A DNA stretch of 64,000 bases from JAAZPT01 sp034180455. Its GTDB lineage: Bacteria; Bacillota; Clostridia; Christensenellales; Aristaeellaceae. Each line of letters begins with the position of its first letter. Within the stretch, counting starts at the first letter, position 1. A model generated the notes under the pieces. That model saw only the letters and a program-made list of their open reading frames with translations. It was not told the DNA's origin and did not search any database. A program made the translations under genes and the position numbers. Of this stretch, positions 9,462 through 17,212 are shown in pieces. The DNA is taken from assembly GCA_034180455.1 (NCBI GenBank), contig JAXFOG010000012.1, positions 1 to 64,000 of the forward strand, given 5' to 3'.

Positions 9462-11519
9462 TTAAAAGCCTTCCTTGCTAGACATTTCAAGCCACTTATA
9501 TATATTGTTAAGTAGGCTTGTTGTGTCTATTTGTTGACTCAAATAGCGATTTACCTGATCCTGTAAAAAATCACGAATGCTAATTTGAGAATTACGAGCC
9601 ATGATTAAAGGAGTATCAAGCATAAGCTGCGGCACTATCTTTTCTCTATACATAGCAAGTGTCACAGGCGAGGCAGTATAACTATAGTAGTCGTTTTTGA
9701 TGCGTTCTATTTCTGCATCTAATTTTTGCTTTTCATTGTTAGAAGTAGATTTTTCCTTTTCAGCTAGCAAGCTTTCTATATACTTGACATTTTCGTCTTT
9801 TAGCTTTGCTTCAAATGTGTTAAATAGCATTCTTTGCCATTGTAAATCAACATTTTCACAAAGGTATGATAAATACTCAGTGGCTTCTTTTGGGTGCTTG
9901 GCATATGGATTGATTAGCAATACTGTGGTGCCATCCATAGGGAAAAGCATAGGTGTATTTTCTGCCAACATTAAAGGAGGCTGCAAACCGTCATTATCAT
10001 ATAATGTAAGACTGCTATAATTATAATGCATAACTGCCTTATCAGCCATATCCGTAGTTAGCTCTTGCTTTGGTGGGATATCAGCATCACGAATTTTTTC
10101 CAAAAGCGATATAATTTCTGGGCTCTTCCATAATTCGTTGCCTCTTGTGTGATAGTAAATTAGCTGCTGCAAACAAATAAGCAACAGATCTTCATTATCA
10201 ATTGTATAACTACCATTGTAAACTAGAAGTGGCTGACCTCTATTGCTTGGATTTTCATTCCAATGCTCCAGCAAATCAACTAGTGATTCCACGCTTTGTG
10301 GTGGCTCAACACCTTGACTGCTATCTACTCTAAATTTAAAAATGGAACTGTTTTCTATTATGCAAAATAGCTCATTATTGATAGATAACTCATTTTGTAT
10401 TGGTTCATAAAGCGATTGCCTATAATTATCAAATGCACTACCCTTTAGAGGCTCAAAAAGATTTTGCTCAATTAGCTTTTTAACACCACTATTATACATT
10501 ATGGCATAAATATCATATTCATTATCTTTGGCTAGTAATCTAGTGTATAGGTCCACTGCCGACATTAAACGCAGGTTTGGAGCTTTAATAATTACTTGAT
10601 CAGTATGAGAATTCATATAGGCTCCATCATGACTTCCATCTGTATATGAGCCTCCTACAACTATTGGAGTGAGGTCTATATCTTCATCCAATCTAAAGCT
10701 CTTCCATTCTCTATTACCATCATTTATATAATATACACAGAATATGGAGCCGTCGCATTTAACCCTTTTACGATCAAATAGAGTATTAGAAAATTGAAAA
10801 TTACGAACTTTACTCCAGTTTCCTTGCTCTAGTACCCATATAGCTCCACTAAAGGCAGCATATACATGATTGTTTTCACTGTCGTATGCTACGCTTGGAT
10901 AAGAATTCGCATTAAAATCAGCAATTATATTTTGCTCCTTACAGCTTTCAGGATCATATACCTGCAGTCTTTCTGGAGAATCTGCAGTTGCTCCTTGCTG
11001 AACAAGTAAGCTACCATCACTCATTGCAAAAAGGTTTTTAACGTGTGGCCAAGATAGTATTTTAGTTGAGCCATCTTCCATATCAATACGATAAGCATTA
11101 TAATCATAATCGAATGTGGCAAATAGATATTTGCCACATACAGCTATATTTGCAGAACTATTTGGAATATTGCCCGATATTGAGCAAATAGTTTCTACAT
11201 GGTCTTGCTCTATACGCATAATATTTTTCCAATATGTATCAAGTATAATAATGCTTTTACCATCGTTACCAAATCCATAAATGTTTATATAATTTTTATC
11301 GCTATTATATACGCATTTATCTGAAAACATGCTTTCTTCACCTGATTTGCTATCACGTGCCATTATTATCCGATCTAGAGGCTTCGTATCGTCAATGTAG
11401 TACCACTTGCCATTCATATATGTAAGAAAGTCAGACGTAAAATTTTCTTCGGCAATGCTGGGTGCATTAAGGGCTAGCATAATAAGTATTAAAATTATTA
11501 GAAATACATGTTTTTTCAT
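9462..11519 (-). CDS. Secreted beta-propeller / extracellular solute-binding-like protein
   Basis: This 685-residue protein begins with a signal peptide of about 22 residues ending near 'APSIAEE', with no lipobox Cys. Residues ~30-310 contain short repeated strands with WY/GN/DG turns ('NGKWYYIDD', 'GSLLVQQG', 'NHVYAAFSG'), as in a beta-propeller. From about residue 310 on it resembles a bacterial family-1 type solute-binding protein: 'DLYTRLLAKDNEYDIYAIMY', then 'TPMLFPMDGTTVLLINPYAKHPKEATEYLSYL' in shorter segments, and a closing 'ISIRDFLQDQVNRYLSQ' helix. It probably binds a sugar or oligosaccharide outside the cell. No ABC permease genes are adjacent. An AGGAGGT site precedes the start. 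Confidence 0.7.
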   Translation of the reverse strand: MKKHVFLIILILIMLALNAPSIAEENFTSDFLTYMNGKWYYIDDTKPLDRIIMARDSKSGEESMFSDKCVYNSDKNYINIYGFGNDGKSIIILDTYWKNIMRIEQDHVETICSISGNIPNSSANIAVCGKYLFATFDYDYNAYRIDMEDGSTKILSWPHVKNLFAMSDGSLLVQQGATADSPERLQVYDPESCKEQNIIADFNANSYPSVAYDSENNHVYAAFSGAIWVLEQGNWSKVRNFQFSNTLFDRKRVKCDGSIFCVYYINDGNREWKSFRLDEDIDLTPIVVGGSYTDGSHDGAYMNSHTDQVIIKAPNLRLMSAVDLYTRLLAKDNEYDIYAIMYNSGVKKLIEQNLFEPLKGSAFDNYRQSLYEPIQNELSINNELFCIIENSSIFKFRVDSSQGVEPPQSVESLVDLLEHWNENPSNRGQPLLVYNGSYTIDNEDLLLICLQQLIYYHTRGNELWKSPEIISLLEKIRDADIPPKQELTTDMADKAVMHYNYSSLTLYDNDGLQPPLMLAENTPMLFPMDGTTVLLINPYAKHPKEATEYLSYLCENVDLQWQRMLFNTFEAKLKDENVKYIESLLAEKEKSTSNNEKQKLDAEIERIKNDYYSYTASPVTLAMYREKIVPQLMLDTPLIMARNSQISIRDFLQDQVNRYLSQQIDTTSLLNNIYKWLEMSSKEGF

Positions 11520-11869
11520 GCTTTTACCTCCTAAAATAAATAATAAAGTCCTGACTAATATGTTTTTATAAGTTAGGATAAAGGTAGAATTTAATAAACT
11601 TTTTTTAAGTTAATTTTGATTGTTATCAATTGTTCTATTACTATACTCGTTGTCCTATATGCATACTATCGCACAAATGATATTAATTTTTAAATAAATA
11701 AGATCTGTATTTATTATACTAAAAAAATTAAAATAATAAAATAATATTAAATATAAAAATCAACATGAAAAAGCATGCACAAAACCATATAGCCTTAGCC
11801 GTAAACAAATTAAAAATACAATGACAATACCTATATTATTACAAAAGTATTAAGATATATTATAAACAG
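11520..11869. other. Very AT-rich divergent intergenic region
   Basis: This stretch between two divergent secreted-protein genes is almost entirely A/T and has no coding region. The minus-strand gene has its ribosome site (AGGAGGT) just inside it. No clear minus-strand promoter could be assigned. The plus-strand promoter begins at 11870. Confidence 0.6.
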
Positions 11870-11898
11870 TTTACAAAACTTATTATATTTGTTATAAT
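11870..11898 (+). promoter_or_regulatory. Sigma-A promoter of the peptidoglycan-binding protein gene
   Basis: TTTACA (5 of 6), a 17-bp spacer and a perfect TATAAT, 43 bp upstream of the start codon. Confidence 0.75.
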
Positions 11899-11941
11899 GC
11901 TCGCAAACAGATTTCACTAGTAAGAATGTTAGGAGTAAAAA

Positions 11942-13663
11942 ATGTTTAGAAAAAAGCTAACAGCTTTAATGACTATAATAAGTTTATTTGTTTGTTCTAC
12001 TGTCGCTATGGCAGGATACCCCACCCTTAGACTTGGAGATAGTGGGGAAGAAGTGCGTAAAATGCAGCAGAAGCTCAGATCAATAGGCTATCATATAAAG
12101 GTTGATGGTAAATTTGGAGAGGGCACACTTAGAGAGGTAAAGCGTTTTCAAAAAGCGAGTGGACTAAGCATGGATGGGGCTGCTGGCAACTCTACTCTAG
12201 AGAAACTCTATGGTGAAAAAGCACCATCAAACTATGCGCCTCAGATTTCAAGCTCTAGTAAATTGCCTTCACAGCTAGTATTGCCTAACGCTTCTTTACG
12301 AAAAGGCGATAATGGCGATGATGTAAGATACATGCAGCTTGCTCTAAAGCAATTGAACTATGGCTGCAATGACAAGCTTGGAACTTTTGGCAACTCCACA
12401 GAGGGAGCACTCAAGCGTTTTCAGCGCAAATATAAGCTTAATACTGATGGAGTAGCAGGTGATTCCACATTAAAACTTTTATATTCCAAGTGTGGAATAA
12501 GTGTAAGTGGCAGAGTTAAAAGCTCTAAGGAAATAGGAAACAACAATTCATCTGGCTCATCAAATGATCAAACTATAATAGATTTGGATAGTACAACAAT
12601 TCCATCATATAGCTTGCGAGAGGGTATGAGTAGCGATTATGTTAGAGATATGCAAATAGCACTTGCAAAGCTTGGATTTTATAGGGGCAACTATGATGGA
12701 AAATATGGAGCAGGTACAATAAGCTCAGTAAAGGCTTTTCAACGTAAATATAGGCTTAGTCAAGATGGAATAGCAGGAGTGGCTACCCTTAAGCAAATAT
12801 ATAAGAAGGCTGGAGTAAAATATAGCATAGAGTCAAATTCTCAAGGAAATCCCGGCAATTCAAATAATCCATCAAATAAAATATATATTACAAGTGCAAC
12901 AATTCCAAATCAGTCTTTAAGACTAGGACAAAAAAATAGTTTTGTTAAGGAAATGCAGCTTGCTTTATTGCAAATTGGCTATAATGTTGGCAGAGCAGAT
13001 GGTAATTTTGGAAGTGGTACAAAATCTGTACTTATGAAATTTCAGAAGGACAATAGACTTAGAGCTGATGGCATAGCAGGCAAGGGTACGCTTACAAGGC
13101 TGTATGGAAAAGCAAATGTAAGTATAAGTTATCAGCAAGACAATACAAACAATGGCAATAACGGTGGGAATAACAATTCTAGCAATGGCAACACAACACC
13201 CTCGCAGAGCATTCCTGCACCAAGTATAGGTAATGTAAGGTTACTCAAGTGGTTTACTGAGGTCAAACCACAGTTGAGATATGGTAACAAAGTTAAAATT
13301 TATGATCCTGTAAGCAATCAAGGATATGAATTGACAGTGTTATCAACTGGTAGACACCTTGATGCCGAACCAACTACGGCACAAGATACAGAGTCCATGA
13401 ATAGAATATTTGGTGGTAGACCTACATGGACTCCAAAGATAGTATATGCTCAATTGCCAAATGGACAGTGGTCGCTTGCAAGCACTCATAATATGCCACA
13501 TTTGAGTGGCAACATAAAGGATAATAACTTTAATGGCCATCTATGTGTGCACTTCTTAAGGGATATGGCTGAAACTCAGCAAAATGACCCACATTATGGA
13601 GTACAAAATCAGAATAATCTACGCAATGCTTGGAAGCGAATGACTGGCGAAACAATAGAATAA
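11942..13663 (+). CDS. Secreted protein with four peptidoglycan-binding repeats and a C-terminal Cys/His domain
   Basis: This 573-residue protein has a signal peptide (cleavage near 'AMAG', residue ~24). Four PG_binding_1 modules follow at about residues 28-91, 118-182, 225-290 and 325-390, each with 'LRxGxxxxxVRxMQxxL', 'G.FG.GT' and 'DG.AG..TL..LY' signatures. Asn/Ser/Gly-rich linkers separate them. The last ~135 residues (436-573) form a domain with 'HNMPH' (His516, His520) and 'NGHLCVHF' (Cys535, His537). That pattern recalls a cysteine-dependent peptidoglycan enzyme such as an L,D-transpeptidase, but no YkuD consensus is clear. It probably acts in the wall. Promoter and terminator flank it closely, so it is monocistronic. 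Confidence 0.82.
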   Translation: MFRKKLTALMTIISLFVCSTVAMAGYPTLRLGDSGEEVRKMQQKLRSIGYHIKVDGKFGEGTLREVKRFQKASGLSMDGAAGNSTLEKLYGEKAPSNYAPQISSSSKLPSQLVLPNASLRKGDNGDDVRYMQLALKQLNYGCNDKLGTFGNSTEGALKRFQRKYKLNTDGVAGDSTLKLLYSKCGISVSGRVKSSKEIGNNNSSGSSNDQTIIDLDSTTIPSYSLREGMSSDYVRDMQIALAKLGFYRGNYDGKYGAGTISSVKAFQRKYRLSQDGIAGVATLKQIYKKAGVKYSIESNSQGNPGNSNNPSNKIYITSATIPNQSLRLGQKNSFVKEMQLALLQIGYNVGRADGNFGSGTKSVLMKFQKDNRLRADGIAGKGTLTRLYGKANVSISYQQDNTNNGNNGGNNNSSNGNTTPSQSIPAPSIGNVRLLKWFTEVKPQLRYGNKVKIYDPVSNQGYELTVLSTGRHLDAEPTTAQDTESMNRIFGGRPTWTPKIVYAQLPNGQWSLASTHNMPHLSGNIKDNNFNGHLCVHFLRDMAETQQNDPHYGVQNQNNLRNAWKRMTGETIE

Positions 13664-13669
13664 ACCTAC

Positions 13670-13700
13670 AACCTCTTTATTTAAGATAAGGAGGTTTTTT
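13670..13700 (+). terminator. Intrinsic terminator after the peptidoglycan-binding protein gene
   Basis: AACCTC and GAGGTT pair, with additional imperfect A-T pairing inside, followed by TTTTTT. Confidence 0.75.
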
Positions 13701-13727
13701 AAAGATGTTTAATATATATATTGTACA

Positions 13728-13756
13728 TTTACATTATTTTGCTAATACTGTAGAAT
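13728..13756 (+). promoter_or_regulatory. Sigma-A promoter of the NatAB-like exporter operon
   Basis: TTTACA (5 of 6), a 17-bp spacer and TAGAAT (5 of 6), 16 bp upstream of the ATG. Confidence 0.65.
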
Positions 13757-13772
13757 AATTGCGAGGTGTATT

Positions 13773-14672
13773 ATGAAGATAGAATTAAAAAATATATGTA
13801 AAAGCTTCGGCAATAAGATTGTATTAAATAATATAAGCTTCAGTGCAGAGAGTGGAAAAGCACTTGGCTTGCTTGGTAGAAATGGAGCTGGCAAGACCAC
13901 TAGCATACGAATACTAATGGGAGTTTTTTATGCAGATAGTGGCGAAGTACTGCTTGATGGCGAGCCTATAGACAGAAACAAGCTTGTAATTGGCTATTTG
14001 CCCGAAGAAAGAGGAATGTATGCAAAAAAAGAAATACTAGAGCAGCTAGTATATTTTGCTGAACTCAAGGGCATGAAAAAATCTGACGCAAGGGAAAGCT
14101 CAATGCAGTTTCTAAGAAAGCTTGGTATGGATGAATATGCTAAAAAGAAGCTAGAAACTCTTAGCAAAGGCAATCAACAAAAAATTCAGCTAATAGCAAC
14201 ACTTGTTAGCAATCCTGATATTATTATTCTTGACGAGCCTTTTTCTGGTCTTGATCCTGTGAATGCACAGATGCTCAAAAACCTTATAAAAGAAGAGCAA
14301 GATAAAGGCAAGGTGGTTATTTTCTCATCTCATCAGATGAATTATATAGAAGAGTTTTGCGAAAATATTGCAATTATTAAAGATGGCAGCATTGTGCTTG
14401 CCGGCAATCTTAGTGATATAAAGCGTAGCTATGAGAGAAACAAGATTATTCTAGAATGTAGCGATATTGAAAAAGTTAAAAATTCAATTAAATATAGAAG
14501 CGAAGCTATTAAAGATGGATTGCTTATTCATCTTGAAAAAGAGAGCCAAAAAGGAGATCTTATAAAGCAACTTGCTGCTATGGAAATAGATATAAACACC
14601 ATCAAGGTTTACGAGCCGGATCTCAATAGTATATTTATTGAATATACGGAGGGTAAAAATGAAGCAGTTTAA
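13773..14672 (+). CDS. ABC exporter ATP-binding protein (NatA/YhaQ-like)
   Basis: This 299-residue ABC ATPase has Walker A 'GRNGAGKTT' near residue 37, the signature 'LSKGNQQKIQL' and Walker B 'IIILDEPFSGLDPVN', then a switch His in 'FSSHQM'. The 'LPEERGMY' segment and the C-terminal domain of ~80 residues are typical of the ABC-2 NatA/YhaQ group. It energises the membrane protein encoded immediately downstream. The ORFs overlap by 14 bp, so they are translationally coupled. The natural substrate may be Na+, a drug or a peptide and cannot be fixed from sequence. Confidence 0.9.
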   Translation: MKIELKNICKSFGNKIVLNNISFSAESGKALGLLGRNGAGKTTSIRILMGVFYADSGEVLLDGEPIDRNKLVIGYLPEERGMYAKKEILEQLVYFAELKGMKKSDARESSMQFLRKLGMDEYAKKKLETLSKGNQQKIQLIATLVSNPDIIILDEPFSGLDPVNAQMLKNLIKEEQDKGKVVIFSSHQMNYIEEFCENIAIIKDGSIVLAGNLSDIKRSYERNKIILECSDIEKVKNSIKYRSEAIKDGLLIHLEKESQKGDLIKQLAAMEIDINTIKVYEPDLNSIFIEYTEGKNEAV

Positions 14673-15870
14673 GACTATATTAAGCTTTGAGCTAAAAAAT
14701 TATTTTAAAAATAAAACATATATTGTCGTAAGCATATTAATGATATTAGCTATATTAATAGGGCTTTCATTGCCAAGGATAAAGGAGTCCTTTTCTTCAG
14801 AAAAAGAAACTGAGCAACCCACTTTGTTTGTGGTAGCATCAGAAGAGCTGGTAAATAAAATGCAGGCAGCACTTCCTGATTATGAGCTAGAAAGGCTTGA
14901 AATCAGTAGAGATGAAGCAATAAATATGGTAAAGGGTGGCGACTATGATCATATACTCTATACCGATGGAAGCAAATATGACTATATAGTACAGAATTAT
15001 ACAATGCAGGATTATCTTCCTAATGAACTGCAGAAAGTAATAGACTATATGGAGCGCGCAAAGAGCGTGGAGAGCCTAGACCTTAGCCAAGAGCAAAAGT
15101 CAGATATACTTTTCCCCCAAGCTATGCTGAATATGGAAATAGTCGGGAAAAACCAAGGCAATAATTTTTTGTATACGTATGTATATGTAATAATTATATA
15201 CATGATAATTATGCTATATGGTTCTATTGTAGCTATGAATGTGGCTACCGAAAAAAGCTCAAGGGCCATGGAAATGCTTATCACAAGCGCCGATACCAAA
15301 GCTTTTATCACTGCAAAAGTTTTTGCAGCAACCATTGCTGCTACATTTCAGCTGTTTTTGATGCTTGCATGTAGTATCATAGCCTATAAGCTTAACGAAA
15401 GCTATTATATAGACAATTATATGGTGCAATCATTATTTGCAATTCCTTTAGACCTTGCACTATATGCATTATTGTATTTCGTTTTAGGATTCATAATGTT
15501 TTCTGCAATGTACGCTTCCCTAGGCTCTACAGTTAGCAAAGTGGAGGAAGTAAATCAGGCAGTAGGGCCATTTACAATGATATTTGTAGCAGGATATTTT
15601 GTAGTAATGTATGGTATAGGCTCGGGCAATGTAGATAGTGTGCTGATGAAGTTTGTAAGTATATTCCCATTAACTAGTCCAATAGCTATGTTTGCTAGAA
15701 TTTCTATGGGAAATGTACAAACAATTGAGCTGCTATCCTCAATAATCTTACTGCTTGTATGCAGTATGCTAATGCTTAAACTTGATGCCAAAATATATAG
15801 AATGGGCGTGCTTATGTACGGAACGCCTCCAAAGCTAAAAAATATAATAAAGGCTCTTAGACAGAAATAA
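14659..15870 (+). CDS. ABC-2 type exporter permease (NatB/YhaP-like)
   Basis: This 403-residue protein has one N-terminal transmembrane helix ('YIVVSILMILAILIGLSL'), a ~130-residue extracytoplasmic region and then about five further helices. This is the NatB/YhaP arrangement. The permease motif 'VATEKSSRAMEMLITS' is present. I chose the ATG at 14659 because GGAGGG (14648-14653) is placed correctly for it and the protein then begins 'MKQFKTILSFELKNYF', as in homologues. An upstream in-frame ATG at 14638 has no ribosome site. It pairs with the ATPase encoded just before it. Confidence 0.88.
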   Translation: MKQFKTILSFELKNYFKNKTYIVVSILMILAILIGLSLPRIKESFSSEKETEQPTLFVVASEELVNKMQAALPDYELERLEISRDEAINMVKGGDYDHILYTDGSKYDYIVQNYTMQDYLPNELQKVIDYMERAKSVESLDLSQEQKSDILFPQAMLNMEIVGKNQGNNFLYTYVYVIIIYMIIMLYGSIVAMNVATEKSSRAMEMLITSADTKAFITAKVFAATIAATFQLFLMLACSIIAYKLNESYYIDNYMVQSLFAIPLDLALYALLYFVLGFIMFSAMYASLGSTVSKVEEVNQAVGPFTMIFVAGYFVVMYGIGSGNVDSVLMKFVSIFPLTSPIAMFARISMGNVQTIELLSSIILLLVCSMLMLKLDAKIYRMGVLMYGTPPKLKNIIKALRQK

Positions 15871-15905
15871 AAGAACGCTCCTCTTAATGAGGGGCGTTCT
15901 AATAT
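15868..15905. terminator. Bidirectional terminator between convergent genes
   Basis: AGAACGCTCCTC and GAGGGGCGTTCT form a 12-bp stem (one G-T pair) with a 5-base loop. It separates the ABC permease gene from the convergent aldo/keto reductase gene. A/T-rich tails are present on both sides. Confidence 0.82.
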
Positions 15906-15909
15906 AATT

Positions 15910-16896
15910 TTATTTTGAAATCTCTTCTATCTTTTGCAATTCTTCTGCTGTGAACTTAGGAGCATGTAATATTCCAAGATTATCAATAATCTGCTCAGGT
16001 GAAGATGCGCCAATAAGTACGCTTGTAATGTCTCCGTCACGCAGTATCCATGATAATGCCATCTGAGCAAGACTCTGACCACGAGACTGTGCAATTTCGT
16101 TAAGCTTTTTGATTTTTTCTAGCTTATCATTTACATCTTTTTCGTGTAGGAATCTTCCGTCTGTAATTATTCTGCTATCCTTTGGGATGCCATTTAGATA
16201 TCTATCTGTCAGCAGACCTTGTGCAAGTGGACTAAATGTTGTAAGGCCTATTCCGTGCTTGCTTGCATAGTCCTTCAAACCATTTTCTTCAATAGTTCTA
16301 TCAAATATTGAGTACCTTATCTGATTGATTATAAATGGAGTATGAGACTCTTTTAGCAGATTTGCCATTTGCATTGTCTGCTCTTTGTTATAGTTGCTTA
16401 TTCCTACATAAAGAGCCTTTCCACTATCTACTATTTGCTTTAGAGCGTATGCAGTTTCTTCCATAGGAGTGTTTGGATCATACCTATGATGATAGAATAT
16501 ATCAACATAGTCTATGCCTAGACGCTTTAGGCTTGCATTAAGACTAGAAATAAGATATTTTCTGCTGCCCCAGTCGCCATAAGGACCCTTGTGCATATAG
16601 TAGCCAGCCTTTGTGGTTATTATCATTTCATCACGATACTGTATAAACCCATTACTTAGTATCTTGCCAAAGCTTTCTTCAGCAGCCCCCTCTGGTGCGC
16701 CATAGTTATTTGCTATATCAAATACGGTTATACCGTTGTCAAAGGCTGTATGACACATGTTTTCCATGTTTTGAAAACTAGAACCATATCCGAAATTATG
16801 CCAAAGCCCCAAGCTTATCATTGGCAATTTTAATCCACTATTTCCACAGTAGTTAAATTGCATATTTTCATATCTATTTTCTTTTGCTGTATACAT
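15910..16896 (-). CDS. Aldo/keto reductase, L-glyceraldehyde-3-phosphate reductase (YghZ) type
   Basis: This 328-residue TIM-barrel oxidoreductase has 'DIANNYG' with the catalytic Asp/Tyr pair, 'TTKAGYYM' with the catalytic Lys, and the His in 'DIFYHHRYD'. The N-terminus 'MQFNYCGNSGLKLPMISLGLWHNFG' (seen in two parts) is nearly that of E. coli YghZ/Gpr. That enzyme reduces L-glyceraldehyde 3-phosphate and other aldehydes with NADPH. 'GASSPEQIIDNL' near the C-terminus is the NADPH-binding segment. The gene stands alone, convergent with the ABC exporter and divergent from thrS. Confidence 0.9.
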   Translation of the reverse strand: MYTAKENRYENMQFNYCGNSGLKLPMISLGLWHNFGYGSSFQNMENMCHTAFDNGITVFDIANNYGAPEGAAEESFGKILSNGFIQYRDEMIITTKAGYYMHKGPYGDWGSRKYLISSLNASLKRLGIDYVDIFYHHRYDPNTPMEETAYALKQIVDSGKALYVGISNYNKEQTMQMANLLKESHTPFIINQIRYSIFDRTIEENGLKDYASKHGIGLTTFSPLAQGLLTDRYLNGIPKDSRIITDGRFLHEKDVNDKLEKIKKLNEIAQSRGQSLAQMALSWILRDGDITSVLIGASSPEQIIDNLGILHAPKFTAEELQKIEEISK

Positions 16897-16929
16897 AATT
16901 TACCCCTTTTCTAAAATTTTCTTTATATA

Positions 16930-16958
16930 ATTATATCAAATTGCAAATAAAATTTAAA
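16930..16958 (-). promoter_or_regulatory. Possible promoter of the aldo/keto reductase gene
   Basis: On the minus strand, TTTAAA (4 of 6), a 17-bp spacer and a perfect TATAAT. It lies back-to-back with the thrS promoter. Confidence 0.45.
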
Positions 16959-16966
16959 GTCGCCCC

Positions 16967-16994
16967 TTGACAAGCTTAAAAAAAATAATATACT
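16967..16994 (+). promoter_or_regulatory. Sigma-A promoter of the thrS T-box transcript
   Basis: A perfect TTGACA, a 16-bp spacer and TATACT (5 of 6). Transcription should start near 17001. Confidence 0.78.
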
Positions 16995-17000
16995 GGTAAT

Positions 17001-17212
17001 ATCCACATTGAGGACAAGCCTATTGCTAATCTGGGCAGAGAGTACGATTCGTAGCTGTAAGATCGTATACAGACCTTTAGGCACACCACCATCATTTTGT
17101 GGCGCAGGCAGGCGTTATATGCATTCAAGAGGTTTATTCAAGCAGGGTGGAACCGCGGATTCGTCCGTCCCGGCAGTAAGCCCTTTTTTATTTCAATTTT
17201 TTGGAGGGAAAT
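17001..17212 (+). promoter_or_regulatory. T-box riboswitch leader of thrS (probable specifier ACC, threonine)
   Basis: The conserved T-box AGGGTGGAACCGCGG is at 17144-17158. The antiterminator can be drawn: GGG (17145-17147) pairs with CCC (17169-17171), TGGAACC forms the tRNA-acceptor bulge, and GCGGA pairs with TCCGT around a TTCG loop. In stem I, GCCTA (17028-17032) pairs with TAGGC (17078-17082) and TACGAT (17043-17048) with ATCGTA (17062-17067). An ACC threonine codon at 17073-17075 lies in the internal loop on the expected 3' side. Uncharged tRNA-Thr should therefore raise thrS expression. The T-run at 17183-17189 follows only a very short GGC/GCC stem. Confidence 0.85.
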
